Source: Sternotherus odoratus (taxonomy: Eukaryota > Chordata > Testudines > Kinosternidae). From it: a stretch of DNA of 64,000 nt. Where the stretch lies: assembly GCA_032164245.1 (NCBI GenBank), contig JAVMKO010000020.1, positions 8,521,206 to 8,585,205 of the forward strand, written 5' to 3'. The notes under the pieces were generated by a model that searched no databases, was not told the DNA's origin, and was given only the letters and a program-made list of their open reading frames with translations. Each line of letters begins with the position of its first letter. The stretch's first letter is position 1. Shown here piece after piece: positions 1 to 12,560 of this stretch. Both the position numbers and the translations under genes were made by a program.

Positions 1-1239
1 GGGTGTTACCTACACCACTACGACTTCCAACTGGCCAGGTTTGGCTATTTTTTTTAGCCTGCCATTGTAGGCTTTGATTTCTTCCCCCATCCCTCCCTGC
101 CCACCCTTTCAACGTGTTGGTCTCAGTCACAAATTGCACGTACAGGTCTGGGTGTTTGCGTTGGGGTGTTTAAATTGGACGCGGGGTTTTGGTTTGGGGC
201 CTGGTCTCTAGTTCTTAGTGTGCATTCAATTGAGCAGGGCCCCTAAATATTAACCACCATTATTAGGTAATCACTGCTCTCATACATCACAAATGCATTC
301 ATTTCCTTCCCCTTGCCCCAGGTGTGCAGTTTGTCTCTAATAATATAGAAATCATGAGTTTTTAAAGCACAGTCATTTTTTTCTGGTTGAATTCAATGGA
401 CATTGCAATGCTCAGAGAGGAAAATACAATCCATCTTCTGTGAAATGAACTCAGTCATCCTGCAGTTTATTGAGCGAAAGGGAATACAAAACAAATCCAC
501 AAATGTCAAAAGCAGTCTACAAGGGATCATTCTATTTCTCTTTCCATTAGTTTCTTTGATTAAAATGATTTATTTAACCAATTTCTCTTGATTTAATGCA
601 GTAAAATGTAATTCACTCTAATATCTCTCCCTACCAAATGCATACATGGTTACATTTGCTTGGATGGGTTGTGGGGGGCGGGGGAATATTTGCTTCTTAA
701 TTCTCATGCACTTAATCTCTCACCTGTAACTTTTTTTTTTTTTTTGCAATATGATATATGCTGACGGTAAATTTCCGGCCACACTGACGTCAATGACAAA
801 ATTCCAATTTATTTCGGTGGGGCTGGGATCTTCCTAGAAGTGATCAGATGATTTGTTGCAAATAAAACAGTCAGCGTCTTAGCAATTTTTGTTCTGTCCA
901 GGAACTTATCCTGGCTTCTGTGAATGCATTTGTTGTTTGCATGTATTTGCCTATTTAATTTATGAACAAATTTCATCCTCTAGGTTGTTCTCACCCGGCT
1001 CTCTTTGGGTCATAGTCTATAGCTTTTACACGTATGGACTTGTTTCACTTACAACAAATTTTCTCACACTTATTTATGGTAGGTAGCTATTTATCCTTCA
1101 TGTTGTCCCACTGAAGCCTTGAGATTCACATGGAATAAGGGTAGCAGAATCTGAATCTTTGACTACTTGTGGTATGTGATTGGTCATCTAAGTGACATGG
1201 TAACTAGATAACTACTCAGATTCCACCATAATGAGGGCA
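1..1239. other. Unique AT-rich sequence, no gene seen
   Basis: No supported coding region: the only open frames are short and lack recognisable protein features. A poly-T run lies at 731-745. Positions 788-832 resemble the old amniote repeat recognised by a 'cattgacttcaatggg'-like block, here badly decayed. Confidence 0.6.
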
Positions 1240-1455
1240 GTAGCAATATTTAAGCACTCCACAAATGCTTGAATGTCTTGTCCGCAAACCCTTGTGAGGT
1301 TTAAAAAAAAAGTGTTATTTTCCCCATTTGACATATGGGGAACCGAGGCACAAAAAAGATTAATGACTTGCTGAGGTCATGCGGGGTAGTCTGTGATTCA
1401 GCCAGAATTACAATCCAGATCTCCCGAGTCCCAGTCTAATGCTTTAACCACAAAT
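1240..1455 (-). repeat. MIR-like (CORE-SINE) remnant
   Basis: Reading the minus strand gives the usual MIR order: a box resembling the end of a tRNA-derived head, a run like 'tgacctcagcaagtcatt', then the 'cctcggttccccatatgtc' pyrimidine block. The plus strand shows the mirror image, 'ccccatttgacatatgggg' at about 1321-1339. It is diverged and has no clear ends. Confidence 0.6.
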
Positions 1456-2394
1456 CCCCGAAAGCTAAAGAAATAGTTGAGATCTTTCTCTGTGCTGTCG
1501 CTGTATTTTCAAACTAAAATAGCTAAGTGGACGTGTTAATGGAATTGGAATCTCCAGTGAAAATAAAGATCATAGGGTAGCTATTTTTTGTTGGAAGTAG
1601 TAGATGATTATCAGGGGACACACTTTGTTTCCACTAACGTGATGCTATAAAAGCAAATTTAATCTCATATGATTTTTTTCTTCAAAGCTAGGCTCCAAAG
1701 TTGAAAAGGAGCAGTAATGAAGGAGATGCTCACCAGACGTTGTTAGTTTAAATCGATATTATATTTGAAAGAGACTGATTCAATGAGAAGTCATTTGACT
1801 GATGAGCTGCCTTCGATATTTTTTTGGTATGAATTGAGAGCCAGAACTGGAATAAACTCATGTAAGTCAACCGAGCTGGACTGATTTATACCAGCTGAGA
1901 TCTGGCCTTTAGTGCTTATGAGTGGAGCCAGATGAAACAACCCTAGGCTCTGAAGTTGGATCTTTTTTCTTAACAACTAGTACAGACTGGAGCAATTCTT
2001 GATACCCCATAGTGTCCTGTCAGGTAGCCAAAATCCCAGCTGTTTTTTTTGTTGTTGTTTTTCAAAGCCAGACACAGACACCCACCAGGGACATTGGCCT
2101 AACGTGCTTCAGCTCTGATGGGGCTGAGGGGAAATTTCAACGCGGGTGGGCCCGTCTCGCCTCGGGTTGCTAACAAGTTTGCCAGTCATTCGGGTCCTGC
2201 CCCTCTTACTCACATTGGGCAGTTTCATTCTTTGGGAGTAGCCCTCTTGGAATCCTGGAGCCAGGCACTAAAGTCTTCTCCTAAAGGGTGTTGTGATGTG
2301 TGCGTGCATTGGGGACTAGACTGAAATGTCAAACTTATTCAGATCTCCAAGAAGCCATCAACAGACCACACCCCCCTCCCTTGCTACCAAACAC
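1456..2394. other. No recognised feature
   Basis: AT-rich sequence without supported open frames or recognised repeats. Short open frames at 1791-1976 (minus) and 2118-2324 (plus) have no domain or codon-use support. Confidence 0.5.
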
Positions 2395-2397
2395 TTA

Positions 2398-2692
2398 GAG
2401 AAGGTCTACACTACCTGCCAGATCGGCAGGTAGCAATCGATCTGTCAGGGGTTGATTTATCGTGTCTAGTCTAGACGCGATAAATCGATTCCAAGCGCTC
2501 TCCCGTTGACTCCGGTACTCCGCCGCCACGAGAGGCACAGGCGGAGTCGACGGGGGAGCGGCAGCTGTGAAGACACCGCGGTAAGTCGACCTAAATACGT
2601 CGACTTCAGCTACGCTATTCCCATAGCCGAAGTTGCGTATCTTAGGTCGATCCCCCCCCTTCCCACCAGTGTAGATCAGGGCTTACACACAA
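2398..2692. mobile_element. Harbinger-like MITE with TTA target duplication
   Basis: The element is 295 bp long and flanked by TTA at 2395-2397 and 2693-2695. Its ends are inverted around the shared block 'tctacact' (gagaaggtctacactacc on the left; the complement of ccagtgtagatcagggc on the right). A 3-bp TTA/TAA duplication is the hallmark of PIF/Harbinger elements. Similar 'gtctacact' ends recur at 9.1, 31.9 and 43.5 kb, which indicates a family. The interior is CpG-rich and has short palindromes such as gatttatcg...cgataaatc. No transposase is encoded, so it is non-autonomous. Confidence 0.6.
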
Positions 2693-2695
2693 GCA

Positions 2696-3686
2696 GTCTT
2701 GTTGAGTCTGTGGCAATTCCTCAAGGCTGCAAGCCCCAGAGTGGATATAGCAAGTGATGCATCCTAATTACTACTTGGCAACGAGGCTGAAGAGACGAGG
2801 GGTAATCTTCTTCTTTCGCTATTATTGCCCTAGTCCTGGCTCTGTGCCGCAATGAAGTCAGCTGATTGGCCCCAATTCAGGAAAACATTCCTGTTTGGAA
2901 AAGCACTGAAATGTGCTAAAATCTCCATGAAGTCAAGGAGACTTAAGCACAAGCTTAAACGCTTTCCTGAACTAAGGCCATTGTGAATATTTTGCCATAT
3001 GGGGTAACCATCCACAATTCAGTAAACTGATCTGGCTATGTGTTTGAAATTCCATTGAGTGTCCTCTACCAAGGTGAATAGCAGCATGCAGCACTGCAGA
3101 ATTTTCACTTCTGTAGTTGTGGTGAGACTGGTGTATATATTGGTGTTTAAGCAAATATAGGTATATATATTTTTGGTAAAACACCACTCGCTGGTGGCTG
3201 AAAAGAATCAGAGGTTTACTAGAGCAGCACGTTCTCCAGGAAGGAAAATAAGAACACAAGAACTATTTGAGGGATTAAGACAAGCCCGTTCACCCCAGGA
3301 AGGTTCATTTCCTTGAACACATCTTGGCTTACTAGTGACAAAGGTTTGTTTGCTAGCGTGTCAAGTACGCCAAAGTGTCAACTAAAAACATGTTAGGTAT
3401 TTTAGGTTGCTTCGGTGATTGGAAAGGTAGCTTTTAGAAAATGATTTTTGGAGCTGCCTTGCAACTGTGGAAGTGATATGTAAATGCTATGCTACAGTGC
3501 ACTGGAGGGGTGTTATTCACTGCACAACACACAGGCTGGCTTCTGTGCTGTGACTCCTGGGAGGCCCAGCCCAGAAAGAGGGGGAATAAAGGTGTGCGAC
3601 CCAGCTTTCTGAGGTCTGGGGGCAAAAATGACCTGCAGTTTTTCCTTCGTGGGAGCTTTGCCCAGTCTGCCTACAGGAGAATTGAA
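2696..3686. other. No recognised feature
   Basis: Mostly unique sequence. Overlapping short frames on both strands at 2830-3259 and 3434-3863 share no features with known proteins and look like chance. Confidence 0.5.
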
Positions 3687-3775
3687 GATCTCTGTGTAGT
3701 ACAAAAACTTGCCTCTTTTACCAACAGAAGTTGGTCCAATCACAGACCTTGTCTGTCTGTGGAATACTTTGTCAT
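3687..3775 (+). repeat. Reptile interspersed repeat fragment, possibly Penelope-like
   Basis: The block 'accaacagaagttggtccaa' at about 3720-3739 is the centre of a widespread reptilian repeat. I recall its relatives as Penelope-like retroelement ends, but the family assignment is from memory. Only about 90 bp is recognisable. Confidence 0.4.
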
Positions 3776-3829
3776 CCCGAATCCCCATAGCATCGAGCAC
3801 TACAACCCTGCCTCCTCCTGCCCCTAGTA

Positions 3830-4235
3830 CAGGGGTCTCAAACATGCGGCCCGGGGGCCGCATGCGGCCCGCGAAGCCCTTCCCTGCGGCCCGCCAGGCT
3901 TCCTGTTCCCCTCCCCCCCCATAGCAGTTTGCGGGAGGGAGGGGTCAGAAGCAGAGGCTTCTCTGCTGCCTGGCTGGGCCACGGGTGTTTCTAGCTCTGG
4001 ACTTCCTAGATTGCTCTTGCTTTGTTTGCCAAACAGCTGTTGGTGGTGCCTAGCGCTTTCCAGGAGGGAATGGGGAGCTGCGTGCTCAGAGGAGGAGGTG
4101 GGGCAGGGGTGGGACCTCTTGGAAGGGGTGGAGTGGGGGCGGAGCGGGGCAGCGAGGGTGTGTACGTGTGCCAGTGGGTGGCCAGTTCACTAGTCCTCAT
4201 GCGGCCCTCGTGGTCATTTGAGTTTGAGACCCCTG
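3830..4235. mobile_element. hAT-superfamily MITE
   Basis: The 406-bp element has perfect 14-bp terminal inverted repeats, caggggtctcaaac at 3830 and its complement ending at 4235. It is flanked by an exact 8-bp duplication, ccctagta, at 3822-3829 and 4236-4243. An 8-bp duplication with CAGGG termini defines hAT elements. The interior is GC-rich with repeated 'gcggcccg' blocks. No transposase is present, so it was mobilised in trans. The perfect duplication and repeats suggest a fairly young insertion. Confidence 0.93.
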
Positions 4236-4243
4236 CCCTAGTA

Positions 4244-5259
4244 CATCCTCCTTTGGGGACCGTGCTAGGAGGGATAGTGTCGGGATACTTGTGTTAACTG
4301 TGGACTGCTTCTTCACTGGAGGAATTCTCCCCCCTTTTGCTGTTCCTTTGTCTCCCTGTATGCTACCAGCACAGTCTCAGTATTACTTGAAGTAACTTGA
4401 GCTCCTTGCAGGTGGGAGGTGTGGGGGAGCTGGCTGCTGGTGGGTGCTAAGCACCCATTCATGTTTTTTTCCGTGGGTGCTCCAGCCCTGGGTGTCTCCC
4501 TTTTTACCCACACCGCTTGCTCCTTCCAAGTCACCTGCATAGTACCGGCTTCCCTTTCACTACAAATAAACAAGGTGGGGATGATTTTCTCTCACTTCAG
4601 CTGGAGTTCGGTGGGTCGTAAGGAGGTGTTGTCTTTGCAACAATTGACTCAGGATAGTATGCTCCCTCCAGCTAGCCGAACTGGAGTGAGAGTGATCACC
4701 CTGCAAAACAAAATTCCCAGCGACTGTGTGTCTGTGTGTGTGTGAGAGAGAGAGAGTTTGCCAACACAAAGTGATTGAATTAGCATCTGATGAACTGTTG
4801 CCAACAGAAACTGGTCCATCCCCACTGTATTATTATCTCCAGCATGAGCAGCCCTGGGATTTCTATCCACTCGCAATGGGGCGGGGGGAAGAGAGAGTGC
4901 AACAAGGGAGAAGAATGAGCAATAGAGGGCTCGCAATAGGCGATCCAAATGTGTCCCTAAGGCCCGTCTCCTCCCTTTGGCAGTTAACAATAACTAATTA
5001 TTCAGTGGAAAGTAGAATCTCCAATGCACTAGACCACATGGCCTGAGGCGTGTGACTGGGTTATCGCCATCTTTGTACTCTGGATAACTTCAAATGGCCG
5101 AGTGATTTTGGCTTGGAGATTCATTAATAGTGAGGAAGGCGGTGGCCTGTTGTAGTGTGTATGTACGTGGGAGGTGGTGGTTACCTTCAGGAATTGTCAG
5201 CCAGAGCTCCTGGCATCTATTCCTGGCTCTTAACGCTAACTTGCATTTGGCCTAATTAC
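4244..5259. other. Unique sequence with a TG/GA microsatellite
   Basis: The microsatellite occupies about 4724-4756, TG repeats passing into GA repeats. The stretch 4980-5110 is compositionally distinct (TAATTA-like sites, low CpG) and may be a conserved non-coding segment, but nothing proves it. No coding region is supported. Confidence 0.5.
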
Positions 5260-5410
5260 TCATGGTCTAATTTTCAGAGGTGCGTAGCTTCCATTGGCTT
5301 CAGGCACTGGGTGCTCAGCAATTCTGGGGGAAAAAATCATTCACATCTCTGCCTCAGTTTACCCATCTGTCAAATAAGGATCACAATAGTGATGTGAAGA
5401 GGGAAGGGAG
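5260..5410 (+). repeat. MIR-like remnant
   Basis: The block 'tgcctcagtttacccatctg' at 5350-5369 matches the pyrimidine-rich middle of MIR elements. It is preceded by a decayed 'gtgctcagca' segment of the same old repeat neighbourhood. Confidence 0.5.
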
Positions 5411-6239
5411 AGAAGCCCTTGAATTTTCACAGGCGGGTAACTCTTTGCAAGAGCTTAAATTATCTCAGGGAGGAAGCAATGTCTGTACCTGGAATGCAGA
5501 CAGAATTACTCAGCATAGATGGTCTGTGTGGGTGATACAAAAGCGCGCACAGGCGGACAATTTTACAGAAGTTCTATGTATTAGGTATGTCCAAGTGAAG
5601 AGAGACAGACTTCAGCGGTCTGACTATGGGCTGATCCTGCAAAAATGTTGAGCACTGCGTGGGTAGGCAGGGGATCAGTGGGAATGGAGCACGTCTGGCC
5701 CCTGTCGGGATCAGGTCTCAAAAGCACAGAATAAGGTCTGGAGTGACCGCAAACAGGGTGTGAAAAGTCACACCACTGGAAGACTGACAGTGTTTGTGAT
5801 GGATCTTCCCAATGGAGGAAGTGCTGCTGTCCTGTTCCTGCATTCAGCTAGCACCTGTCAGATAAGATTAAGAGCAGGAAGTTGACATGGAATAAGAAAA
5901 GGAAGATTTTTCCAGGGGTGTGATGCAGCGATAAAACCCATTGTGCTGATGGACATTTGGTCATGTTGCACCCTGCACCAAAAAACCTGCCTTTTTAGAA
6001 TAAAGAACAAAACCCTAAAACTATACACTTTCCTATAGTTCCTGTATTGTCTGTTCCTCACAGACCATTTGTAAGTTACGTTTAAAGTGAAGGTTTTTCC
6101 TTAAGTCACTAGTGATTTGGGGGTAGGGAGGTGTCCAATGTCAGATGCCTGAAAGGAACCTGATTTTCAGAAGGTTAGAGCTCAATGCTCTCTCCAAGTG
6201 TCTCAAGTTGGGCAGCCAAAATCTCTAGTTGCTTTTGAA

Positions 6240-6430
6240 AATCTTGGCCTAAAGGCTCGGGCACTGGTTTGGACCTCGGGAGACCTGCATTTTATTACCA
6301 GCTCAGCCGCCGGCCTGGGTGTAACCTTGGGCAAGTTGCTCGCTTTTCTGTGCCTCTGTTTCCCAGCCCATCTTGTCTGTTTACACTCTTTAGGGCAGGA
6401 GCTGACTCTCCCTGGGGTTCTGGTTTCAGC
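6240..6430 (+). repeat. MIR-like (CORE-SINE) remnant
   Basis: The expected MIR order is visible: 'ggcactggtttggacctcgg', then 'gacctgcattttattaccag' (the old B-box zone), then 'aaccttgggcaagttgctcg' and 'gtgcctctgtttccc'. The 3' part is worn. There are no target duplications. Confidence 0.7.
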
Positions 6431-7334
6431 TGGGCCTGAAAGATGCTATGGCAGTATAAATAACTGGAGGATTTGCTTAGTGAATAACCACCATTACTTT
6501 TGTGGGGTTCGTTTTAGTATTCTGATCAATAAAATGCTTAGAAGCTTCTTATAAAAGGCCAGGTAAGAATAATAACTACCGGAGTCTTAGATGATGACTT
6601 ATGAAGCTTTATTCTTTAGAAAGGGTGCAGTTTATCCCCCAGGCACAGGGCCAGGAAGAGACCTGTGAACCGTTCAAGTCCATATTCAACTTGAAAATAG
6701 GAAATTTGAAACTGTTTCCAAGTTGGATTCCCTGACTCTAGAGGGAATGGGTGGGCTAGCATCATCAGAGAAGTAATAGCAATGACGAGCTACCCCGAAG
6801 CCATTGCAGCAGAAAGAACATGTCATAAGAGGAGGAGGGTGTGAGGGATGCTTCAATAGAGGGGATTAAAAGAGGCCATCACAGATGGAGAGAGTCGTAG
6901 TTAGAGAGGTGGGATCGAAAGCATGACCGGATCCCAAGGAGGGGAAGAGCACCCACAGCTCTCATTGTTTTCCGCGGGAGCTGTGGGGCACTCGGCATCT
7001 CTGAAAATCCGATTCTGGACTGTACGTTCACAAGGTCACGTAGCAAGTCAAATTCCGAGTCCGGCTCCCTGGTCTTTATGACAAGACCTTCCCTCCTCTA
7101 AGAGGGTGAGAGAAAATGGCTTAAAATCCTACAAACCTATTGACTGAGAAGCAAGTGTGACAGCTGCCATTTTGGCCAACAGACGAGGGACCTGCAGAGC
7201 AAAACTCATGAACTAAAGAGTCAAGGCTCCCTAGCGGGCACTGTAACAGACCCATGTCCTCCGTCGACCAGGCAAAAAGGGAACTATATCACACTGTGAA
7301 CAGTGGGGTGCACAAACATTCATGGAGGCCTCTG
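6431..7334. other. No gene; one old repeat scar
   Basis: The segment 6950-7010 contains an imperfect palindrome, cacccacagctctcattg followed by ccgcgggagctgtgggg, typical of an ancient amniote repeat. The rest is unique, with no supported open frame. Confidence 0.45.
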
Positions 7335-7490
7335 AGGCGGGCCACTGTCTGGCATTCTGGAGATCTAGGTTCTAAACCTGTGACTGCTGCTGGGCCAGAC
7401 CTTTTACTGCTCTGGTCCTCAGTTTCTTCATCTGTAAAATGGGGATAATGTTATTTATCTCCTTTTTCTAAAGGGTTTTTAAATATCTGG
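7335..7490 (+). repeat. MIR-like remnant
   Basis: It contains 'gagatctaggttctaaacc' followed by 'cctcagtttcttcatctg' and 'taaaatggggataatg', the standard MIR succession. Confidence 0.65.
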
Positions 7491-8294
7491 GTGAAAATTT
7501 TTGTATATGAGCAAAGTGTCACTACTGGATTCTTACACTGAATCCCTTTTGCAACGTGAGACAAAATAATTCCGTCTGTCCTGCTGAATAATTCCATACG
7601 AAAATGGTGCACAGATCTGAACTATTTTAATGAACCCCAGGCTGCCTGTTAGAAATATCCTCCCGCAAACGCAGATCAGCCACTCTTCTGAGGTTTAACA
7701 TGTTCCTTGGTTATTTCCAGAACAGAACCACCCAAATCAGCCCCTTCTTTCCTTAGTCATTTGAGTGGAACGGCTAGAACCAGGGACTATTTTCCACGTG
7801 CCGTATGTTCACCATTGTTTATTGTTGTTCTTTTCCTTTCTGAGAGTTGCACAGTTTTTATGTCCGTGAAGCGATGCACTTCAAATTCTTATCCAAAGGT
7901 TTAGAGATGATTTTCATGGCAGATATAAGCACCGATGCCTGCACTGATCACAGATATGGTTTATTTTTATTCTTCTATACCGGCAGCTATTTGTCATGCT
8001 ACCTTGTGGTATGGAACTTACATTTATATGGTTCTGGGAGATGTAACTCATTTTCTGTTTAATCCACTGTCTGTCAAAGAGAGAGATTTAAAACAGAATA
8101 CCGTGGGCTTTCTAACATGGATCAGAATTTTTTTTTGAGAGAGAGAGGGAGAGCAAGCACTCTGTCATTTGTTCGGTGGTACGCAAGGGGATTCTGGTTT
8201 CCTTGGAAGAGATGTTGCTTGAGCAAAACTTTTAGCTTGCAAAGAATATTGGCTCAAATTCTATACTGCCTTGTGCCTTATATAGGGAAGTCCT

Positions 8295-8545
8295 AGAGAA
8301 GCAGCGTTCTCTAGTGGATAGAGCCTCGCACTTCGGTTCTATTCCCAGTCCTGCTGCCGGAGGATCTTTGGCAAGTTATTTTACCCTTCTCGATCAAAAC
8401 TGGCTCAGGGGTGAGATGTCCTGTGGTCAGACCTCCCATGTGCAGTGAATGCCTCCATCAATAAAATGGAGCTAATGATACTGACCTCCCCCGCCCCTTT
8501 GCTTGAGCCCTTTGAAGTCTGGGAGTCAAGAATGCTGTATAAGAG
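8295..8545 (+). repeat. MIR-like remnant
   Basis: It begins near 'ttctctagtggatagagcc' and runs through 'ttggcaagttattttaccc' to 'aataaaatggagctaatg'. The element seems to be interrupted by about 60 bp of unrelated sequence before its 3' part. Confidence 0.55.
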
Positions 8546-8649
8546 CTAGGTCGTGTTCTTGGTTAAAACGTGGGGCAGGTTTTGCTGTGGCCGGAATCCC
8601 CTTGGCGCAGCGGGGATGGGCTGCCAGGAGGAATGAAAGGCAAAGCATT

Positions 8650-8935
8650 GGCCTCTATTACGATTATTTATTTGTGTGACGGTAGCGCCTAGAGATTCCA
8701 AATAAGAGTCACATCCCACCCAGATGCCATGCAAATGCTTCATGAGAGACGGCCTGCGTCCCAGAGAGCGTACGCTCTAAATAGGCATGGCATACAACGG
8801 GTGGGAAAGGGAAGGCAGGCACTGAAAGGCAACGTGATTTGTCTAATAAGGCTAAACAAGAAGATAGTGACAGAAGTGGGGAGAGAACTTCCTGAATTCT
8901 AGCCTCATGCCCAACCCGCTAGATTGCGCTTGTCT
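8650..8935 (-). repeat. MIR-like remnant, long form
   Basis: Read on the plus strand it shows the extended reptilian form: 'tgacggtagcgcctagag', 'agagcgtacgctctaaata', 'caacgggtgggaaaggga', then a worn 'gaggcac...gtgatttgtc' segment and the head. It is one of several copies of the same layout in the window (also 10.97 and 18.37 kb). Confidence 0.6.
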
Positions 8936-9090
8936 CCAGTATGCAGAATACAGCAGAGATTGGCGATCTCTGGTCACACGTAGCAAATGTTGGAGGTGCA
9001 GAGGAGATCAGCCTTCTGTCATCAGGCTGTTATTTCTCTTGGGTAACACCTAGAGGACCCATTTGGGGTTCTAACTGTGCTAGGCAACAT

Positions 9091-9460
9091 AGGGTATGTC
9101 TACACTGCGTACTTAGCCTAGGCTCTGACTCAAGTTTGAGCCCGTGCCTTGTTTCCGTCCACACGCAAATTAATCTGACTCGGGTCAGCAAACACTCAGG
9201 ACTCTGCGGGGGGGAGTTGCAGTGTTTTGCTGCAGGGAGTTGCTGCGTTTTGCAGTGTGGACGCAGCTCCAGCCACAGACCCAAGTCAGAAGGTCTGTGT
9301 AAGGCAGTATGGATGCATCAGCACAGCTGTGAGACCTGAGTCCACAATTGTAAGCCCTGGTTGACAGTGCCGTGTGTACATCAAGGGTGGGCTTGGGATC
9401 TTTGAGCTTACAAGCCTGGGTCCCATAGACTTGGGTTTAGAATGTAGTGTAGATCTATCT
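9091..9460. mobile_element. MITE with 'gtctacact' inverted ends
   Basis: The left end agggtatgtctacactgc and the right end gtagtgtagatctatct are inverted copies. The interior is homologous to the segment at 31.9 kb, sharing 'caaattaatctgactcgggt'-like blocks. End structure resembles the Harbinger-like element at 2.4 kb, but the target duplication is unclear here. The long minus-strand frame at 9030-9284 lies inside it and is not a gene. Confidence 0.55.
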
Positions 9461-9494
9461 ATAGAGACTGAGAGAGAGGAAGTCCCTCTGGTGA

Positions 9495-9620
9495 AGAGTG
9501 CACAGTCTAAACAGGCAAGGGTGAGAAGGGAAACAGAGGCACTGAAAACGGAAGGGTGACACGGGAGTTCAGAGGCAGAGTACAGAATAGTGGTTAGGTC
9601 TCCTGATTATCAGGACATCC
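9495..9620 (-). repeat. MIR-like fragment
   Basis: The succession 'tgcacagtctaaacaggcaa' and 'aacagaggcactgaaaac' matches the middle of the long MIR-like form on the minus strand. Confidence 0.45.
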
Positions 9621-9639
9621 CCCAGTGCATTCGCCCAAT

Positions 9640-10349
9640 CTGCCAGCATCCTTTGCAATGCAGCAGGAGATGTGCCGGATGAACTGAGATGATTCACAAC
9701 CATCTGAAGTGGATAGGCACCTTAATCACAAATCCAGCAGAAAGCTGGGGACATCTCCCTACCAAGAAAAAAAAAAGCCCTTGCTCTTTGTAAAAACCCA
9801 ATGACCTCTCTTTTGCTTCAAAAGATACAGTTGTGGAATGTCATCTAGAGGAAGATTAATCCCTCCTGCCCAAACCATATGAAGGAGCTGTGTCGTGATT
9901 GGTAATATCCTGTTTTAGCTAGTGGTTCTTTCAGCTGCAGTTACCTCGTGCTTCTCTGCCTCTGAATAAAAATGTTGTCTTCCTTGGATAAAAATAGAAA
10001 GAAATCATTGACTGGTATGAAGTGTCAGGCTTGCAGTGTTCCTGATGAAGAACTTGGCTCAGAGAAATTATAATCATTAGGGATGAGAGAATTTGTTTTC
10101 TCTTTCAGGATGATGTCTAGATTAGGAAAATAGGCCATGTCTGAGAACGTGTTAGTTAAAACCATGGTGAGCATGGCTTTGCATCTAATGTGGACAGAGT
10201 TGTACACCTTTAAAAACAAAGCAGGCCTAGGATTGACCTGAATCAGGTAACTTGCGGGGTAGGGTGGAGTGGAACCAAGATAGGAGTCGTGAGAGGAAAA
10301 TCAACTAAGGAGCTAGGCTGAATACCAGGAAGATGTCCCAGACCTGAGA
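9640..10349. other. No recognised feature
   Basis: Unique AT-rich sequence. Small frames have no support. Confidence 0.45.
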
Positions 10350-10520
10350 CCTGCAATAGTCTCCCGAGGATAGCAGCAGGAGTCCAGTGACATGGAACAT
10401 TTTAAAATTCAGTTGGACAGAAATGGCTGAAAAGCAGGCTATCGACATGTACTTACAGAGAGATGGATCAGGTGACCCGCTCTAACAAGTCTTTTCCATC
10501 AGCCCTGTGATTCTGTGTTG
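10350..10520 (+). repeat. CR1 LINE 3' end, old
   Basis: The sequence 'ttcagttggacagaaatgg' and the ending 'ccatcagccctgtgattctg' match the 3' tail of CR1 copies in this window. It is strongly diverged and truncated at its 5' side. Confidence 0.55.
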
Positions 10521-12289
10521 CTGTGCACTGTCAGGAATATTTCAGGAGAGCATTTCTTTTGGGAAAGACCCCCGCCATCCATCTAGGGCGCTGGGCAATT
10601 GATGGTGCGGATTCATGTGATACGCTGGACAAGATAGGTGAAGGCTGAGAACATTTGTCAGTCTTCGGTGAGCCTCTTTGCAGACTAACTCCGGCCTCTT
10701 TGTCACTTGAAGTGAGTTTATTGCTTCTTACTGAAAGGGATGGGGAGCAATGTAACCGATCAAAGGAGAGACTTGTGAGGAATAGAGAAAACAGCTGTGT
10801 ACGCCAGGTAACAATGCAATAGATGTGGTTCAAAATGTGGCCTGAAATAACTTATGCTTTAAAGACTCACAGGCGAATCAGGCGATCCCCTGATTCTCTC
10901 CAGGCCCTCCCCAATGTCCCTTTGGAATGCTGAATCTCTGGCTTAGTTGCTTCAAGAGCCCATCAATAATTATTCATTCTTTATATTTAGTATCTGTATT
11001 TTGTACTGCAAGCCCCACTGTGCTAGGAGCTGTACAGACCTCTCGCAAAAAGGATGTGCCACTTAAGTATAACATGAGAAGGGATACATGGATATAATAA
11101 TCAGACAGTCCAAGTGGCAATTTCAGTGTCCCTGTCTATTCTGATTTGCAGCATACTTGCTTTCGCTCTTTCAGCTCTGCCTGTCCTGCCTCCTCTCATC
11201 TCCTTGCTGTTTATTTGTGGATGGCCCCATAATGTTTTACAGGGGCATTACGATAGAAGCAGCCACCAGCTGCCTAATGAAACTCTTTTCACTGGCACCA
11301 GAATGCCAGCTGGATATTAGCCCCGTAGGAACTTCCCCCTTTGAATGTACGGCTGGGGCAGGAGTGAAGCGAAGTCTCTGATATTGATGTTTAGTGATCT
11401 GGCGAGGGAAGGGGGCTTATTTTAAATGGCCACAACCTTGGGGGCTCAACTGCAATTAGCATGATTGGATTTGACCAGCCAGGAACAGAGGGTGCACCCC
11501 TTTAGCAGGGATTTCTCATGAGCAATCCCACTCTTGATGTAGAGAAGGAGCTGGGAAATAGCTGCATCGGTGCAACATTGCCATTCCCAGATCTGAACGG
11601 GCTAACGTCAATCCAAATCCATCCTGACCTGAGTTACTCCCAGGTTAACGTGTCTGCGTCCCATCGGTTGCGCTGTTACACACAGATTGCGACCAAATCA
11701 AATCCCTGGATCCCAACGCCCCGGCGCTTCGGATGCCAGGTTGGGGGTTGAGAGCCGAAAGGCTTGATTCTCCATCGCTTGACGATAGTTTCGGTCATAT
11801 CCCGTGAAGATTCCTGCCCCAACCCCAGATCAGGATCTGAACTTCACCCTCTCGCTGACAGAACCAAACCCCCCTCTCAGGAGTTGGGAGGCGCTTGGAT
11901 CACAAGGTGGATTTAACAGCGAGGGGGCCCATCCTTCCTTGTGAGCAGCTGTGAATGGGCTGTCAGTAATAAGAGTGATGACTTGCAGGAGCCCTTTGCT
12001 GTTTGACAGAGAATTGCTTGTGACTGGGCACACGGCCCTTCGCCCTTGTGATCCCTCCGTAATTAGTTCTCTGAATTCTTAACTTGAGACTGGCTGTGGC
12101 TGAAAACCAGAGCCTGTCAGGGGAGAGCCGTCCTATCTCGAGGAGTTCACAAGGTGACCGCAGCGCCGCTGTGAATGAACAAGCCGAGGAGCAGGTGGAA
12201 TAGTAATTGGGACGCACCGTGGCTAAATAAATAAAGGAGACGAGCGGTGATGTTACAGTTTCAAAGATAACGCATACATAATGAGAGAG
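10521..12289. other. Unique sequence with one MIR-like scrap
   Basis: A MIR-like scrap (minus strand) is seen at 10965-11080 around 'actgtgctaggagctgtaca'. Short frames on both strands (10531-10833, 11114-11381, 11518-11751, 11830-12217) carry no recognisable domain. Confidence 0.45.
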
Positions 12290-12560
12290 AGAATGGTCTT
12301 GAGGTTAAGGCACTGAACTAGGACGCTGGAGATCTGACCTCAGTTCCTCCAGAGCCCTGCTGACAGACTCCCTGTGTGATCTTAAGTCACTTAATTTCTC
12401 TTCATCTCTAAAATAGGGGTAATAGTCTTTGTTCGTCTTGTCTATTTACATTGTCCAGTCTCGGGGTCATTTACTGTTCCTTGCAATGTGTTCGCACAGC
12501 AGCTAGCACCGTGGGGCCTTTATGTACCACGGAGAGCCCAAAAATACTTGAGCATTCTGT
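12290..12560 (+). repeat. MIR-like remnant
   Basis: It runs from 'gtcttgaggttaaggcactg' through 'gtgtgatcttaagtcactta' and 'aaataggggtaatag' to a 3' tail ending near 'gcagctagcaccgtggggcc'. A further scrap on the opposite strand follows at about 12600-12700. Confidence 0.65.
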